Origin: Gemmatimonadota bacterium
GTDB lineage: Bacteria; Gemmatimonadota; Gemmatimonadetes; Gemmatimonadales; Gemmatimonadaceae
NCBI GenBank assembly: GCA_031127185.1
Contig: JARIET010000037.1
Location: forward strand, 1 to 14,644
DNA: 14,644 nt
Reading direction: 5' to 3'
The first letter of the stretch is position 1, and every line of letters starts with the position of its first letter. Below, one piece after another: positions 14,339 through 14,644 of this stretch. A program made the translations under genes and the position numbers. A model generated the notes under the pieces. It made no database searches, had not been told where the DNA came from, and was given only the letters and a program-made list of their open reading frames with translations.

Positions 14339-14562
14339 CCGACGCCGCGGCGATGCAGCGCGGCCTGCTGCTCAACCAGCCCGGAATGGCGGGAGGCCTC
14401 ACTGGCCGCCGCAGAGGCGAGGCAGGCGTCCTCGAGGTCGGTCGCGACACGCGCGAGATCAACCTCGCGCAGCTCATCGACCCGGATTCGCTCGAGAGCC
14501 ACAGCTGCGGAACGCCACTGCGCGATCCACGTGAGGCGCTGGGCAGCGGTCGGCAAGATCAT
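14335..14562 (-). CDS. Small helical partner of the nucleotidyltransferase
   Basis: The gene encodes 75 aa: WIAQWRSAAVALERIRVDEL (12-31), REVDLARVATDLEDACLASA (32-51), then a conserved-looking end SGLVEQQAALHRR (60-72). Almost entirely amphipathic helix with no catalytic motif. I recall similar short proteins with an SGLVEQQ-type ending ahead of this kind of nucleotidyltransferase. An antitoxin or adaptor role is a reasonable inference from order (small gene first, ATGA overlap) and not shown by sequence. ATG 14562 has no strong ribosome site. Its 3' end (14346-14383) recurs as a 37/38 copy at 12899-12936, where the rest of the gene is missing. Confidence 0.72.
   Translation of the reverse strand: MILPTAAQRLTWIAQWRSAAVALERIRVDELREVDLARVATDLEDACLASAAASEASRHSGLVEQQAALHRRGVG
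14346..14383. repeat. Boundary repeat, copy D (3' end of the partner gene)
   Basis: A 38-bp segment with one mismatch to 12899-12936. Here it is in its natural place, coding on the minus strand for GLVEQQAALHRR of the partner protein, so D is probably the source-type sequence and B a scar. The window's last 82 bases (14563-14644) show no gene I can support; ATGAGCGTGCA at the very end could open one. Confidence 0.7.
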
Positions 14563-14644
14563 GTGCGGAATTTAGCGCGCGCGGCGGATCGCGCGGCTAG
14601 TACTCGAACCCGGCTGGCAGGAATGCGCTACTGATGAGCGTGCA

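Noticed and set aside
12016..14383. Chromosomal integron with attC sites (GCTCAAC fits the RYYYAAC core and its complement GTTGAGC fits GTTRRRY)
   Set aside because: No paired second core lies at attC distance, the conserved bases sit on the wrong side of the core, and parts of the repeats are plainly protein-coding ends. No integrase gene is in the window.
1..14644. tRNA, rRNA, CRISPR array, insertion sequence or transposase gene
   Set aside because: No cloverleaf-like block, regular spacer-repeat array, terminal inverted repeats or transposase motif was found on reading both strands by eye.

Overview
GC-rich bacterial chromosome, most likely Gemmatimonadota. The main reason is the 1010-residue Ser/Thr kinase with a C-terminal TPR-like half, whose kinase domain has the wording I associate with that phylum. 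Dense lipoprotein and secreted-enzyme genes with frequent GTG/TTG starts agree. No database search was possible, so family names rest on motif recognition.

Layout. (1) 1-1262, minus: a GNAT acyltransferase followed by the N-terminal part of an enolase-superfamily OSBS/N-acylamino acid racemase, which runs off the left edge. (2) 1344-5107, plus: an N-acyl-D-amino-acid deacylase-like lipoprotein, a protein with two tandem PAP2 phosphatase domains, and a 2H phosphoesterase, tightly packed as one likely operon; the last gene ends in a G-rich 10-bp-period repeat. (3) 5242-5808, plus: a Uma2 endonuclease-like gene broken by an amber codon at an expected Trp, overlapping tail to tail with (4) 5805-7021, minus: a CcdA/DsbD-type membrane protein and a secreted TlpA/ResA-like thioredoxin, translationally coupled. 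(5) 7237-8898, plus: an M49-like zinc metallopeptidase lipoprotein, convergent with (6) 8910-11942, minus: the kinase/TPR receptor.

(7) 11943-14644 differs from the rest: an accessory strip of small toxin-antitoxin-like genes, most of them damaged. It holds an intact VapC toxin with a decapitated antitoxin, a scrambled pRiA4b ORF-3-type gene, a two-gene cassette of small unnamed proteins joined by ATGA, a VapC remnant that kept both ends and lost its middle, and an intact nucleotidyltransferase with its small partner. Short repeats at the boundaries (12016-12054, 12883-12936, 13715-13753, 14346-14383) are partly copies of the 3' ends of the partner/nucleotidyltransferase genes. This suggests that the strip has gained, recombined and lost several copies of such cassettes.

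How the genes work together: block 1 plus the first gene of block 2 look like a D-amino-acid handling module (N-acylation, racemisation, de-acylation). Block 4 is a periplasmic thiol-reduction pair. Block 7 is a TA/defence-like cassette graveyard with two apparently intact two-gene units.
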